Shown here: in pieces, positions 10,677 through 22,171 of the stretch
Layout of the letters: each line of letters starts with the position of its first letter
Numbering within the stretch: position 1 is the stretch's first letter
Made by a program: the position numbers and the translations under genes
The notes under the pieces: model-generated
Told to the model about the DNA's origin: nothing
Databases searched by the model: none
Seen by the model: only the letters and a program-made list of their open reading frames with translations
Assembly: GCA_019279435.1 (NCBI GenBank)
Contig: JAAALK010000080.1
Location: forward strand, 28,612,778 to 28,676,777
Length of the DNA: 64,000 bases
Direction: 5' to 3'
Origin: Zizania palustris
Lineage: Eukaryota > Streptophyta > Magnoliopsida > Poales > Poaceae

Positions 10677-10815
10677 CACAAAACAAAAAACACTCGGCAA
10701 ACTCAATTTTTTTTGCCCGCACAAACACGTCGTCGCGACGTCCGTTAGTAATTTATTTGCCGAGTATTTTTTGTTTGTCGAGTGCCTAAACGACCAACAA
10801 ACCGTTTCCGGCAGT
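10677..10815. mobile_element. CACTA-type transposon terminus or small derivative
   Basis: The right end reads CCGTTTCCGGCAGTG (10801-10815), the reverse complement of a CACTG-starting CACTA/En-Spm terminus. Just inside are inverted copies of the grass CACTA subterminal motif: CACTCGGCAAAC at about 10691 and TTTGCCGAGTA at about 10757. The matching left terminus was not found, so the element is partial or diverged. It ends about 490 bp upstream of the IQD start codon. Confidence 0.55.
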
Positions 10816-11304
10816 GATCCCATGTAGTTTTTTCCGCCTCCGGTGGAACGCCCTGCGGCGGCCGCGCAGGGCAGCAACCGCTACACTAGTGGTACCCAGG
10901 AGGAGACAGGGACTGCACCGACGACTACAGAACGGTGGCGCGCGCTCAAAGGGCGGGGTGGGTGCGGTGGCACAGGCGGCGACACGTACCGACCGTGCGT
11001 GCAGCTAGCTATAGCGTCCATACCATTTGAAGCGCGCGCGGCCGCTGCGCCCGTAGAGCTATCTACACTCTACAGCGCTGCCCCCGTGACGGCGTGGTGC
11101 TTCGTACGTTGAAAGACATGGTGCCACTTGCTCGCTCACGGCACTCTCGCGCCCTCACACCCTGCCGCACTTATTGCCTTCCACCGCCGCCGACCTCAAC
11201 GTCCCCTCCTCTCTCCACTGACCGCATCAAGCCAGCTAGCTACCAGAAAAAGGCGCACATTAGCGTCCCGCGCATGCAGTAGTGTGTGTACGCGCACGTC
11301 GTAC

Positions 11305-12960
11305 ATGGGCAAGAAGCCCGGCGGCGCCGGCGCCAGCGCCGGCTGGCTGGCCACCGTCAGGAAGGTCTTCAAGCCCGGACCCTCCAAGGACACGCGCCTC
11401 GCCAAGAAGGTCCGTGCTTTCATGTGTATTTGGGGAATTGGGGTCACGGATGGAGCTTTCAGTGGACGTGATTGACGTGTTTGGTCGGTCCATCTGCAGA
11501 AAGGAGGAGAAGAGCAGTCTGCGGGAGGAGGCGGCGGGGCGCAGGCGGTGGAGATAGTTTCCGTGGACCACTTCCCGGCCGCCGAGACGTCGCCGGAGGT
11601 GACGAACGAAGGAAGCGGCGCCGTCGTCGGGAGAGAGCGACTGTATGACCGGGATGAGGCGGAGGGTGCCAGGAGGGGGCGCCGCGCCATGGCGGTGTCG
11701 AGGGCGGTGAGGAACGCCTCGGCCGTGCGCGGGAGGGCCACCGGCAGGGAGGAACGCGCCGCCGTGCGCATCCAGGCGTTCTACAGAGGCTACTTGGTAC
11801 GCATGCATCTTGATACCTGATCCGTATGTATATACGATTGTACATACTTACTTCACTGGCGTATATTGCATTGGTTACTAACACACCGTGATTTGCAACA
11901 TGGGCGCAGGCGAGGAGAGCCCTGCGCGCGCTGCGCGGGCTGGTGCGGCTGCAGGCGCTGGTGCGCGGCCACCAGGTGCGGCGCCAGGTTCACCTCACCA
12001 TGCGCTGCATGCAGGCGCTCGTCCGCGCGCAGGCCCGCGTCCGCGCCCGCCGCCTCACCACCGACGTTGCCCGCCGAACGCACCACGGCGACATGCAGTC
12101 GTACGGGCACGGTGGCCGCCTCTTGTCAGACCAGCAGGACGAGGAGGACACCGGAGGGACGGAGCTAATGCAGATGCCGCGGCCAAGGAACAACCACATC
12201 GGCGGCGCCGGCGCTAGCTACATGAGCCCTCATGGAGCGTGGGACCCCGCCTGCGGTGAAGGCCGGCGCTGCCAAGACGCTGTTCCGGTGCACGAGATGC
12301 GCACTGCCTCCGCCTACGGGTACCAGCAGGAGGTGCGTGCGTTACTGCATCTGCTTTCATATTATTGATCTGTGTTCTTACCAAAGAGACGACAATGGCG
12401 AACATATTGATATTCTACATTCTGAATTTGTCGACGCATGCGTGCGGCTGCAGTGCGAGGAGCAGGATGAGCGCGCCGTCGGCTGGCACTGGCTGGAGCA
12501 GTGTATGTCCGGTGTGCAGCCGTCGCGCCACACGCCAGATCAGGTCAGCCAGCACGTCGCCGCCGCAGAGACGTCCTACATGACGGCAGCGGCCACGGAC
12601 GGGGTGTCTGAGAAGACCGTAGAGATGGACGCCGGGAGGAAGAGTCCCGCGAAGGACTTGTACCCGGTGCGCCCTCCGGCGATCCCGGGGTACATGGCGG
12701 CGACGCAGTCTGCGCGTGCCAAGGCCCGCATGGCGCGGGCGTCGGCCCCAGCTGCTCCCAGGGCGCAGGCACACGCCCGGAGCCGGTCCGGATCGGTGAC
12801 GCTCGTCGGGGCATCGTCCGCCAGCTCAGGCTGGAGCATGAGCAACAACGGCAGCGGCTCCCTCGCACCCCAACAAAGAGCTTGGTACAACACGGAATCC
12901 AGCGGCAGCGGCGACCGGACGCCGCCGCCACCCGGCGGCCGCTTACGCTTTGAATCTTGA
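11305..12960 (+). CDS. IQ-domain (IQD) calmodulin-binding protein
   Basis: Four exons, 11305-11409, 11500-11796, 11910-12332 and 12454-12960, all in phase 0, encode 443 residues. The N-terminus (MGKKPGG...WLATVRKVFKPG) is typical of plant IQD proteins. The IQ67 region spans exons 2-3 (about residues 115-185), with VRIQAFYRGYL, then RRALRALRGLVRLQALVRG and a third IQ-like repeat. A phase-0 intron inside IQ67, as here, is a family hallmark. The C-terminus has the DUF4005 motif PGYMAATQSARAKARM (about residues 345-360). IQDs bind calmodulin and usually associate with microtubules, membrane or nucleus, acting as basic scaffolds in calcium signalling. The stretch before exon 4 is less conserved than usual. 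The start was chosen as the first ATG giving the conserved N-terminus. The exact member (IQD number) is not assigned. Confidence 0.9.
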
Positions 12961-14460
12961 TTGACTACTTACAAATGATAAAGTGCTTGCTACGATCATA
13001 GCAGTTTACTCGGATCAATCTCTTATTAATTTGTTTAGCCATCTTATGATTGGTCGATCCACTGATCTCTACAGGTTTGTTTGATTTACAGATCATTTAA
13101 CCTCTCTTGTAGTGTAGTAAACTAGTATGTAGCACAGAACTCAGGTGATGTCGGGAATAATTAGTCAAACAACTAATTAACTTTGTTCAAGCTTTCTACG
13201 TTTTCTTTTCTCCAAGAAAAGAAGAATCCGAAACATGATCTTTCAAAAATATTTCAAAGATTTAACATCATCTTGTGGGAAGCTTTAAGATTACTGGTGA
13301 TGACATGTGAAATTTAATTTAAGGGAATGTTTGATGCTACCCACTTCCAACCCTACTAAGATCTGGCATCTTGTCAGCAAATTCTGGTTAAAACAAGGAT
13401 TGCTTACATCTTGTCAGCCCCACAGGATAATCCTAAAGATCCCAAGAAGAGCTGCATCCCAAGTTATGAACCTCACTGGCCCAGCAACTCATAGACCAAC
13501 AAAAACAAGATAAATATCACATAACTCACCCTTAGTTGCAACAGCATGAAAGACTAAATGAGCTTAGGTAACACATTAGTGGATTGTTGAATTTAGCACA
13601 AACATACAAAACCAAAACAACCCAACCAGAAAACCCCCAAACTAGTGTCAGAAATCTATATAACATAGAAACACTGATGTAGATAGGCATCAAACATTTA
13701 TCCCTCTATATCAAGTCAATGCTAACTGAAGCAATTCTTTGTATCATAATCTAGTCAATGCTAGCAAGATGAATTACTTTCTATCACAAGCTACCAAATT
13801 CAACTATGGTGGTGTTAGGTAATGCTCACCACTGTGGTATCATTGCAACTTCATAGATTAAAAGGAAGACAATCCAGCAACTAGTAAACTACACGAAATC
13901 CTCACATCTTATCACATCATGAAACTGGGAATAGCCAATCCATGACCTGTGTACCACAGATTGTACCAACTAACTTAAGGTGAAAACAGAGCCACTGAAC
14001 ACAAAAAGCTTAGATTTTGCAAATGTCCACACAAACAATACTAATAGTCCTAAAATACTACAATTGGTAAAGCAGAGAAGAACACAACCGATAGTGTCAT
14101 GACATGCTTCCAATTGCTAGGTGTTCTTGGTTATATGATAGCTACCAGGTCTAAACAGGAGGAATAATTTCTCAGGGAATAATTGGAACGAGCCCTCAAA
14201 ATCCTAAATTGTAAACAATCTTAGCAAGAAATCAACCAATCAGGGAATTACAAAGCCACACCAATTTACCATAACCATCATTAAGTTGTCACAGCATGCA
14301 CTAGATTAAAGTAACGAAATCAGACCATTATTTAACCGCCTCAAACCATAACAATATGTAATATCACATCATAAAATCGCCAACCATCAATCCATAACAG
14401 CCAAGATAGTAGGATACAACTACTATAACACAATTAATTATATAGGCACGGAGGAAGGAC
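12961..14460. other. Intergenic region between the convergent IQD and eIF1A genes
   Basis: Both flanking genes end toward this stretch, so it should hold both 3' UTRs. I see no ORF with recognisable similarity and no clear transposon ends. Composition is AT-rich and moderately complex. Confidence 0.5.
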
Positions 14461-14895
14461 TTAGATCTTGTCGATGTCCTCGTCCTCGAACTGGATGTAG
14501 TCGTCATGGTCGCCGCCGTCCTCGGGCCCGTCGACGTCGACGCCCTCGTTGAGCCTGAGCGTGTCGGGGAGCTCGCCGTAGGCCTTGAGCAGGCGGGACT
14601 CGTCGTTCATGTACTTGAGGATGACGTCAGCCTTGTCGTCCTGGTAGTCACGGAGGCCGACGAGGATGATGTCCCCGGCGGCGATCCAGACCTTCTTGTG
14701 CATCTTGCCGCGGATGTGGCAGAGGCGCTTGGTGCCGTCGACGCAGATGGCCTCGCAGCGGCCGTTGCCGAGCATCCGCGTCACCTGGGCGTACTCCTGC
14801 CCGTCCTCCTTGAACACCAGCTCGCGCTTGTCGTCGTCGGCCTCGTTCTTTCCCCTCTTGCGGTTCTTGCCTCCCTTACCCTTGTTCTTCGGCAT
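14461..14895 (-). CDS. eIF1A: Eukaryotic translation initiation factor 1A (eIF1A)
   Basis: Intronless ORF of 144 codons. It starts MPKNKGKGGKNRKRGKN, the basic N-terminal tail of eIF1A. The central OB fold follows (about residues 30-95), with GNGRCEAICVDG, LCHIRGKMHKKVWI and GDIILVGLRDYQDDKADVI. The tail is acidic, ending DDYIQFEDEDIDKI. Length equals that of plant and animal eIF1A. In the cytosol eIF1A binds the A site of the 40S subunit and, with eIF1, supports scanning and AUG selection; the acidic tail contacts eIF5B. No breaks were seen. Confidence 0.97.
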   Translation of the reverse strand: MPKNKGKGGKNRKRGKNEADDDKRELVFKEDGQEYAQVTRMLGNGRCEAICVDGTKRLCHIRGKMHKKVWIAAGDIILVGLRDYQDDKADVILKYMNDESRLLKAYGELPDTLRLNEGVDVDGPEDGGDHDDYIQFEDEDIDKI

Positions 14896-15016
14896 GGCTA
14901 CGGGCGGCTGCTGCGGCGACGACGAGACGCGAAACCCTCACGCGTCGATCGAGATTGGGAGCGGTGTCGCTGCGGGATTGCGTTTTTCTGCCCCCTCGAA
15001 GGCCTGCGGCCATGTG

Positions 15017-15022
15017 TTTATA
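15017..15022 (-). promoter_or_regulatory. Probable TATA box of eIF1A
   Basis: CTATAAACA on the minus strand, about 122 bp upstream of the ATG, predicts transcription from about 14985-14990 and a 5' UTR near 90-95 nt. Position and sequence fit a plant TATA box. Confidence 0.55.
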
Positions 15023-15083
15023 GGGGGGACGAAGCGCGGAAGCGGACGGCGATAAGGGGGAGGGGGTGCTCGACCGTCGGATC

Positions 15084-15090
15084 TAGGGTT
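15084..15090 (-). promoter_or_regulatory. Telo-box-like motif upstream of eIF1A
   Basis: AACCCTA on the minus strand, about 60 bp upstream of the TATA box. Telo-boxes (AAACCCTAA) are known in promoters of plant translation-apparatus genes. This is a short match and could be chance. Confidence 0.35.
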
Positions 15091-15099
15091 CGACGATTT

Positions 15100-15733
15100 T
15101 GACGGACAGATGGAGTCAGGAGATGACGTGTCCCCGTGTCGAGCAGATAATCTGAGAGTCCGGATCGGATTTGTGAATCCCATGCATTTACGGAAAGCAG
15201 GGGCTTGAGATTTTAGAACCTTCCATGGCCCTCTGATTCCTAACAGCAAGTTTGAAAGGGAGAATTTGTAGTGGTGGATTGTAACTTTGTAAGCCTGCTC
15301 GAACGATGGTATTAGCAAAGGGAGCCAATGCCCTGCTCAAACTGTGGTGACGGCATTGGTGGGGACAATGGTGTGTGATAATATACCACCACGGAGTAAA
15401 GATCCGTTGGGTAATCATTATGTTAAGATCAAGTTTATGTTTAGTTTTTACTCACGTAACTATGGGGTCAAGGCTCCACGTTAGAACGGGGTTAGATATA
15501 TATTTATTATTTTATCCGTGAGTAGAGCCACGGGTTCCTGAAGTTTTCTTCTCCCACACGCAACACCTATTTCCTACGCCGTAAGAGGTACATAGGACTA
15601 TAGAAGGCTAAGAGCAAGGGCCCTATGCTAGTGCAACTGTAGACCTTTCTAGCCATTGACACCTGTCGCCACTGCCACCAGCCACCGCTCATTGCCCCTG
15701 ACCTCCCCCCACATTTCTAAGGCTCAATATTAT
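15100..15733. other. Upstream flank of eIF1A up to the composite element
   Basis: No gene or repeat recognised. Pyrimidine-rich segments occur near 15650-15710. Confidence 0.4.
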
Positions 15734-16234
15734 TGTTGGTGCAGTTGTGTTTGCGCCAAACAGGTTTATTTAGTCTCGAAGGGCTACTAATTACAAAGTA
15801 GATTTATACTGATTCGGACCTCTAAGAGGGATAATAGTCTTATATCCACTTCATAATGATTTTTGTATTCTGTATCATCTGTTCTTTTACATTGGAGGTG
15901 TCTAGTATTTTTAGGCAAAATACAAGAGGAAAAGACCGTTTACTCTATTTACAAGACTTCGTATGAGTAAAACGGTAAACTCTCATGCAAATACATGTGC
16001 AGATACCACGGGCGAAGGCTCTCGGTTTAGTCTTCATGCTGAAGTGTTCCTTAAGATATTTAGAGCCTGTATCGGAGTATAAGACGGAGGCTTCGTACCA
16101 GAGTGGTCTCCGAAGTATGGAGGATTGCGAAGGGATACCAGAGCATAAGTTTCGAGACCTTACAGCCGAAGTAGTCTTTGTCATCCTCTTGGGTGGAGCC
16201 CGGAGTGCCTCGTAGGGAGCTTCGGTGCTCAGAT

Positions 16235-17018
16235 TGTTGGGGACTAGGGGAGTTATGCTAGCCGATAAATTCAAAATTTCTGCCCTATGGCCCTAGGCTC
16301 AAGTGCTTGTGAGATCATGGATCGATACCTTCTAGCACAAGACACGCTAGGCACAGCGGAAAGAGTGTCGTCCTTCGTCGATCCAATCGATGAAGACGAC
16401 ATAGTCATTCGTATGTAGACGTTCACGAGTATCGCTATCGGAGAAACGCCACCACGGAGTCCACACGTACAGGGATAGAGTACCTCACACGACAGCGTGC
16501 TAGCACCGCACGTGAGAGACGGGGATCCTTGACCTCGACGTTTGAGATCAAGAAGGGGATAAGAGAACTCTTGGGTAGCTAGGTCTAATCTAGTCTTATT
16601 GTTGTACCCAAGACGTCCTCCTCCTCTCCTTATATAGAGTTGAGGTCCCCTAGGTTGTGCTTATCCCGAAACCCTAAAAACCATAACAGATCCAATCTGT
16701 TTGCCCACGTCGGGACTTCTGATCCTGTATCAGAACTTTCGATAGGGTATTTTAGGTCTCCTGACACAGTACGACACGCAACAAATCCAATTTGTTATCG
16801 CCCACCTCGGAACTTCTGATACCATATCGGAACTTCCGATCAGTACAAAATTCCTCCGATTCCAAATCAGAACTTCTGGCTCGTCGGAACTTCCGATACA
16901 ATATCGGAACTTCCGAAGCAACAATTGCTCTCTGTATCGAGGCCAAAAATTAACTGAAACTTATGATACTTTCTATCGGAACTTCTGACCCCTTGAATTT
17001 TCTCGGGCATAACCTTCA
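16235..17018 (-). repeat. 3' LTR of the nested Copia element
   Basis: 784 bp, complete, TG...CA on the minus strand; homologous to 18820-19434 from position 16384 rightwards. Repeated (T/C)GGAACTTC(C/T)GAT motifs fill 16710-17000. Confidence 0.85.
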
Positions 17019-17929
17019 ATCTCCCACTTGCACAAGAACCAATTCTTTGCATGTTTTATTCCATCCCCTTAAGTGTGTGACCCGATAGGTTCATACATTG
17101 ACGGTTGTTTACCGGAAATCATTTCTGACTCACTGATCAATAGCGGTACCTAGCAGCACATATTGACCCCCGAAAGGGTACAAAATCAAATTTCCATGAA
17201 CCTAGGTATACACAAGCACTAGTCCCTTTACCACGTGGCGTTAGTTAAGCTCAAGGCGAGATACGTGCCACCCTTGTTGGTTATCTTGAAATTTTCACTC
17301 GATCGAGTATCGGATTCAAATTATGACTAACTCCTTAGTCATAGTGGCATGGTCATGCACTTTTTCAATCTAATACCTCGAGAGGCCTAGAGACGACTCT
17401 CCTGTTATTAGGAGGGGTAAATTCCTTCTTGACCACTCATATCCCAAGACATGTTTCATAACACACCTAAAGACAACCCTTATTGCTACCCTATTACGAA
17501 ATAGCGTTAGAAAGCATGTAAGTGTGTCACTACACATTCTAGAATCAAATGACGATCTCAGGTCCAAGGACTCTACAGGTACACCATTTGAGATGACAGA
17601 TGTTGGCACATAACAATCTCAGCAGTATCTCAAGTGGGTCTGTCCAACACCATGTTCATCAACATGTGTCCACGTCACTGATTTGACATCTCTATGTCTA
17701 TGATTTGTGAAATACAATCATCAATCAGTCGGATGTTCTAATCCATGTATCAACACTGCCCCACATGATGACAAGATTAAGGACCCTTTTGAACAACATC
17801 ATCATAAAGCGAAAAGTTTCACATAACAAGTCGTACTCATTAATTAAATGCAAACGATATTTATTCAAGGAACAAGATAACAATTGTCCTTATACATTAT
17901 CATAGACTCTACTAGCATCTTCCACAAAC

Positions 17930-18819
17930 ACATGTCTCATTCACGCAAGTATCTAATACCCATGAAGCTCATATGCGCCTCATGCTTGGGTTGTGGAAGA
18001 GGCTTCGTCAACGGATCCACCATGTTCAAATTCGTGTGCACCTTGCAAATCTTCACATCACCTGTCTCAATGATCTCGCGGATCAGGTGATATTGCTGAA
18101 GTATATGTTTGGATTTCTGGTGCGATCTAGGCTCCTTGGCTTGTGCAATGGCACCACTATTATCACAATAGAGGTCCACTAGACTGGACGCACTAGGAAC
18201 AACACCCAGCTCAGAAAACAAACTTCATGATCCAAACGGCCTCCTTCGCCGCTTCTGAAGCAGCGATATACTCAATTTTCGTTGTAGAATTGACCACCGT
18301 CTCTTGCTTGGAACTCTTCCAACTCACTGCGCCTCCATTGAGGCAGAACACAAAGCCAGATTGTGATCGAGAATCATTTTTATCGGTCTGAAAGCTAGCA
18401 TCCGTGTAACCACTTACAACGAGCTCCTCTTCACCACCGTAAACTAGAAACATTTCCTGAGTCCTTCTTAAGTACTTGAGGGTACTCTTTACTACAGCCT
18501 AGTGACTTTCACTCGAGTTCGATTGGTACATGCTCGTAACAAGTATATGACACATCTGGGCTTATACACGACATGTCATACATGATGGATCCAATCGCGG
18601 AGGCATATGGGATCGCACTCATCTTCTCTAGCTCATCACGTGCCACATCACACTGAGTCTTACTAAGAGAAATATCATGTGACATCGGCAAGAATCCCTT
18701 CTTAGAATTTTACATTGTGAACCGTTTCAAAACCTTGCTAATGTACATACTTTGGCTTAATCCAATTAGCTGTTTTGATCTCTCTCTATAGATCTTTATG
18801 CCCAAAATGTATGCCGATG
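17930..18819 (-). pseudogene. Copia pol remnant: end of RT and RNase H
   Basis: Minus-strand fragments in more than one frame. From the 5' side they are an RT C-terminal piece (LGIKIYRERS, LSQSMYISKVLKRF), then an RNase H region with SGYTDASFQTDKND, SQSGFVFCLNGG, SWKSSKQETV and STTKIEYIAASEAAKEAVW. The C-terminal piece has LYCDNSGAIAQAKEPRSHQ and DPLTKPL. This is the C-terminus of a Copia polyprotein; gag, protease, integrase and the RT core are absent. Stops and shifts make it non-functional. Confidence 0.85.
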
Positions 18820-19434
18820 CAATCGATGAAGATGACGTAGTCGTTCGCATGTAGACGTTCACGAGCATCGCTATTGGAGCAACGCCTCCACGGAGTACAC
18901 ACATACAGGGATGGAGTACCTCCCACGACAGCGTGCTAGCACCGCACGTGAGAGACGGTGATCCTTGACCTCAATGATTGAGATCAAGAAGGTGAGGAGA
19001 GAACTCTTGGGTGGCTAGGTCTAATCTAGGCTTATTGTTGTACCCAAGACGTCCTCCACCTCTCCTTATATAGGGCTGAGGGCCCCTAGGTCGTGCTTCT
19101 CCCGAAACCCTAAAAACCACAATAGATCCAATTTGTTTTCCTACGTCGGAACTTCCGATCCTGTATCAGAACTTCTGAAAGGGTATTTTAGGTCTCTTGA
19201 CACAGTACGACACACAATAGATCCAATCTGTTATCGCACATCTCGAAACTTCCGATCAGTACAAAATTCCTATGATTCCAAATCGGAACTTCTGGCTCGT
19301 CGAAACTTCCGATACCGTATCGGAACTTCTGAAGCAATACTTGCTCTTTGTATCGAGACTAGGAATTAACCGGAACTTTCGATACTTTCTATCAAAACTT
19401 TCGATCCATTGAATTTTCTTGGGCATAACCTTCA
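18820..19434 (-). repeat. Truncated 5' LTR of the nested Copia element
   Basis: 615 bp matching 16384-17018 with many substitutions. The part corresponding to 16235-16383 is missing at the junction with pol sequence. Confidence 0.8.
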
Positions 19435-19724
19435 CAGATAGTTTCATGATTAACTCTTGGTCTTGTGGATTACGAAGTAGTCTTCAGGTAGTTCTTAGAT
19501 GCTTTTGCTTTAGGTAAGACGAAGGGTTCTTCGATTGATTTTATTGGTTTCGACTCATCAGCAGGCTTCGACCTTCTAGAGGCTTCGCAGGCGATGTCAT
19601 TTGGAGCCTGTTAGGGTAAAGTTATTTCCCCCAACAGTAGCCCCTCACACGAAGCCTTTTTAACGAAAGGGATTTTCCTTGTGACAAATGACATATCGAA
19701 ATGGCTCCCTTCAGAGCATAGGAC

Positions 19725-20175
19725 TTCGCCTCAACACCTTTGAGGGCTTACAGACTCTACGGGCCCCTCTAGATCCTCTTGACCAGCCTCGACTACCGAA
19801 GTCCCTAGCGTGGGGACTCTGCCGTCTCTGAGTCTTGGACTTGAAGTGGAGCAAGTGGGGATAATGTTAACCGAAGTCGTGGGCCCAGAACCTATGAGTT
19901 CAAAGCACATGAGGTCAGAGGTCCCACAGAGTGAAGACTTTGTAGATCTCTTCACGCTCCCATACTGCTTGAATCTCTTTCCTATTGTGGAGGAGGTCGA
20001 AGGTATTTTAATGGCCTCGCCATTTTATACCATCGCTTTTATCATTTCATTTTTTATCTCTCTTTCTTTTAGATGCTAGTGGAGCTGGCGAGGCAGACCC
20101 CAGCACTGTCTAAACGGAGGGGTCTTCCAGCAGTAGCGAAAGTAGCAGTGGAAGGTACGATGAGGACTATATGAA
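19725..20175. repeat. Left arm of a large palindrome
   Basis: Inverted and about 80-85% identical by eye to 20610-21045. Shared landmarks include ATTTTATACCATCGCTTTTATCA (here ~20023-20045) and GGGTCTTCCAGCAGTAGCGA (~20122). The spacer is 20176-20609. Confidence 0.75.
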
Positions 20176-20609
20176 CAAAGAGGAGGATGAAGGGGAGACC
20201 TAAGGCGATGATGCATCTCTTCAAGAACCTTCAGACGTGGATGTGGAGGTCATCGACCGGAACCCTGTTCTAGAGGTCTCATCAAGCAGAGTACCACTGC
20301 TGAGGCCCTTTATTTTGCTAGGGACTCCGGCAGGCGATATGGTGTCGCAATACCTTCGGAGCAGTGAAGAGCTCATGGGTAGCGACTTATTAGCGAAGAT
20401 GGGCTTCTACCGCCATGTGGATCTTACTCGGGCAATCGAAGTTTCCTTTCTTTAGGTAGATAGATCTCGTAGGTAGTTTGTCGACATCTTAGTCTTCTAG
20501 CTTCTAACAACTCCTTTGCTCGAAGAGGGCTCAACATGAAATAAATAAAATCAACACATGTTGGAGTATTCTCCGCTCTGATATGTGTTGGCTTCAGGAT
20601 CAAAGAGTC

Positions 20610-21045
20610 CTCATCGGACCCTCTGTTGCTACTTTCGCTACTGCTGGAAGACCCCTATGCTTCAGCGGTGCTGGGGTCTGCCACTCCAGCTCCATCGCCA
20701 TCTACAAGAAAGAGAAATTAGAAACGAAGTGATAAAAGCGATGGTATAAAATGGTGAGGCCATTAAAATACCTTTGACCTCCTCCACAATAGGTGAGAGA
20801 TCTAGGCAGTCTAGGAGCACGAAGAGATCTACGAAGTCTTCGCTCTATGGTACCTTTGACCTCGTGTGCTCCGAACTCATAGGCTTTGAGCCCACGTCTT
20901 CGATTAACACCATCCCTCCTTGTTGCACTTCAAGTCTAGGACTCGGAGGCGATGGAGTCCTTACGCTAGGACTTCGGTAGTCGAGGATAATCGAGAGGAT
21001 CCAGAGGGGCCCTCAGAGGCATTGAGGCAACGGACCATGTGGTTC
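20610..21045. repeat. Right arm of a large palindrome
   Basis: Inverted partner of 19725-20175. Unlike the left arm it continues (21045-22600) into sequence containing a gag/transposase-like gene fragment, so the left copy seems to be a deletion derivative. Confidence 0.75.
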
Positions 21046-21577
21046 ACTATCCCCCGCTCTCTTTCTCTTCGCCCCCCACCTGAGGGTGCTAGGTCTGTAA
21101 GCTCTGGGAGTGTTGGGACTTCGTCCGCCCCGAGACAAACCCATACCTGATTGTACCTTTCCTAGGTCCCAACTAGGGCGAGGCAGGGACTTTGCTCATC
21201 TTTAGTCAGAGCCCCTATGAAACACTTTGCCACTATAACTGTCACCTCCGACATCAATACCTCTCACTTGGCTACAAGATGACAAAGCCTAAATAATTAA
21301 GTATTAAGAAAAGTATCAAGAGTATAAGAACAATATTTCGAAGGCTCACCTTCGAACTCCGAAGGGATCTCCTTCAAGTTACAATCAGCGAAGTCCCTAG
21401 ACACCCTTCGACCATATGCGCCCAAGGGGACTGATTCAGAGGGTTATAAGTTCCTCTGTGAGGTCCCTCATGCTCATCCTCCGGGTCACCTTCTGTAGCA
21501 GTTGGATCCTTGATGCGATGATGGCGGAGTTTGTGTCCACTTCGGCTTCACGATGATATACAATAAGTGCATTGGCA

Positions 21578-22171
21578 CTACGAGGGGGGAGTTCGCTCCA
21601 ACGGTAATATAAACCACTTCTGATCCCACCTCGAGTACCAATGATCGTTGATGTCCCTCACCGGGAAGAAATCAACATACTCCTTACGGACTTGGAAGTT
21701 GACGGTACCAAAGGCTAGAGCCCTATCCACTCCGTATTCACCTGTCCTCTTCTTCAGCTCGCAGTTTGCATAGTGAAGGGCCGCAAAGATGTACGTGTGA
21801 CCTTTGCACCCTTCGTCCCTCATAGGCCATTCAATGATGGCTAGTCGGGCTACCGCATTCGGAGATAGCTAGGGGAGCTCCAAGTTGAACATCTGTAGCA
21901 CTTCGCCAGACAGGTCTTCAACCGAAACCACATGCTCTTCTTCGAAGAAGGCTTTGAATACCACGACTTTGTCAGCTCGAGGAGTAGGTATAATATCAGT
22001 CTCCGAGACACAGAGGCCCACCTTCTTCAAAACTTTTCCCGCACAAGCATCATTGGCAGATTCTGGGGTAGACTTTGTCTTCTTTAACTCAAGAGTCTGT
22101 TCAAACTTCTCCGACGGAGGATGAAGGTCGAACACCTCGTATTGCTTCAATGTAGCCTTCGTTAAAACCAC
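21578..22171 (-). pseudogene. Fragment of a 'putative gypsy type transposon' protein (Transposase_28-like)
   Basis: Minus-strand reading with VVVFKAFFEEEHV and LQMFNLELP, an in-frame TAG at 21869-21871, then LSPNAVARLAIIEWPM, YIFAALHYANCELKK and WDQKWFILPLE. These match, from memory, the conserved N-terminal region of the grass protein family catalogued in Pfam as a putative gypsy-type transposon. The in-frame stop and lack of a full ORF mark it as a pseudogene. The molecular function of the family is not established. Confidence 0.6.

Larger units (their letters stand above)
16235..19434 (-). mobile_element. Nested Ty1/Copia retrotransposon with large internal deletion
   Basis: Flanked by the 5-bp duplication CAGAT (16230-16234 and 19435-19439). 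On the minus strand each LTR starts TGAAGGTTATGCCC. The 3' LTR is 16235-17018. A polypurine tract (AAGTGGGAGAT) borders it at about 17019-17029. The 5' LTR copy (18820-19434) lacks its last ~149 bp and is joined directly to coding sequence for the end of reverse transcriptase, so PBS, gag, protease, integrase and most of RT are gone. Both LTRs contain many copies of a GGAACTTCYGAT-like motif. Not able to move by itself. Confidence 0.85.

Noticed and set aside
11196..11884. Several minus-strand ORFs of 140-190 codons over the IQD gene
   Set aside because: Shadow frames of GC-rich IQD exons; they cross its introns and show no domain.
14506..15102. 198-codon plus-strand ORF over the eIF1A gene
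   Set aside because: It is the antisense shadow of a GC-rich, strongly conserved eIF1A coding region and has no recognisable domain.
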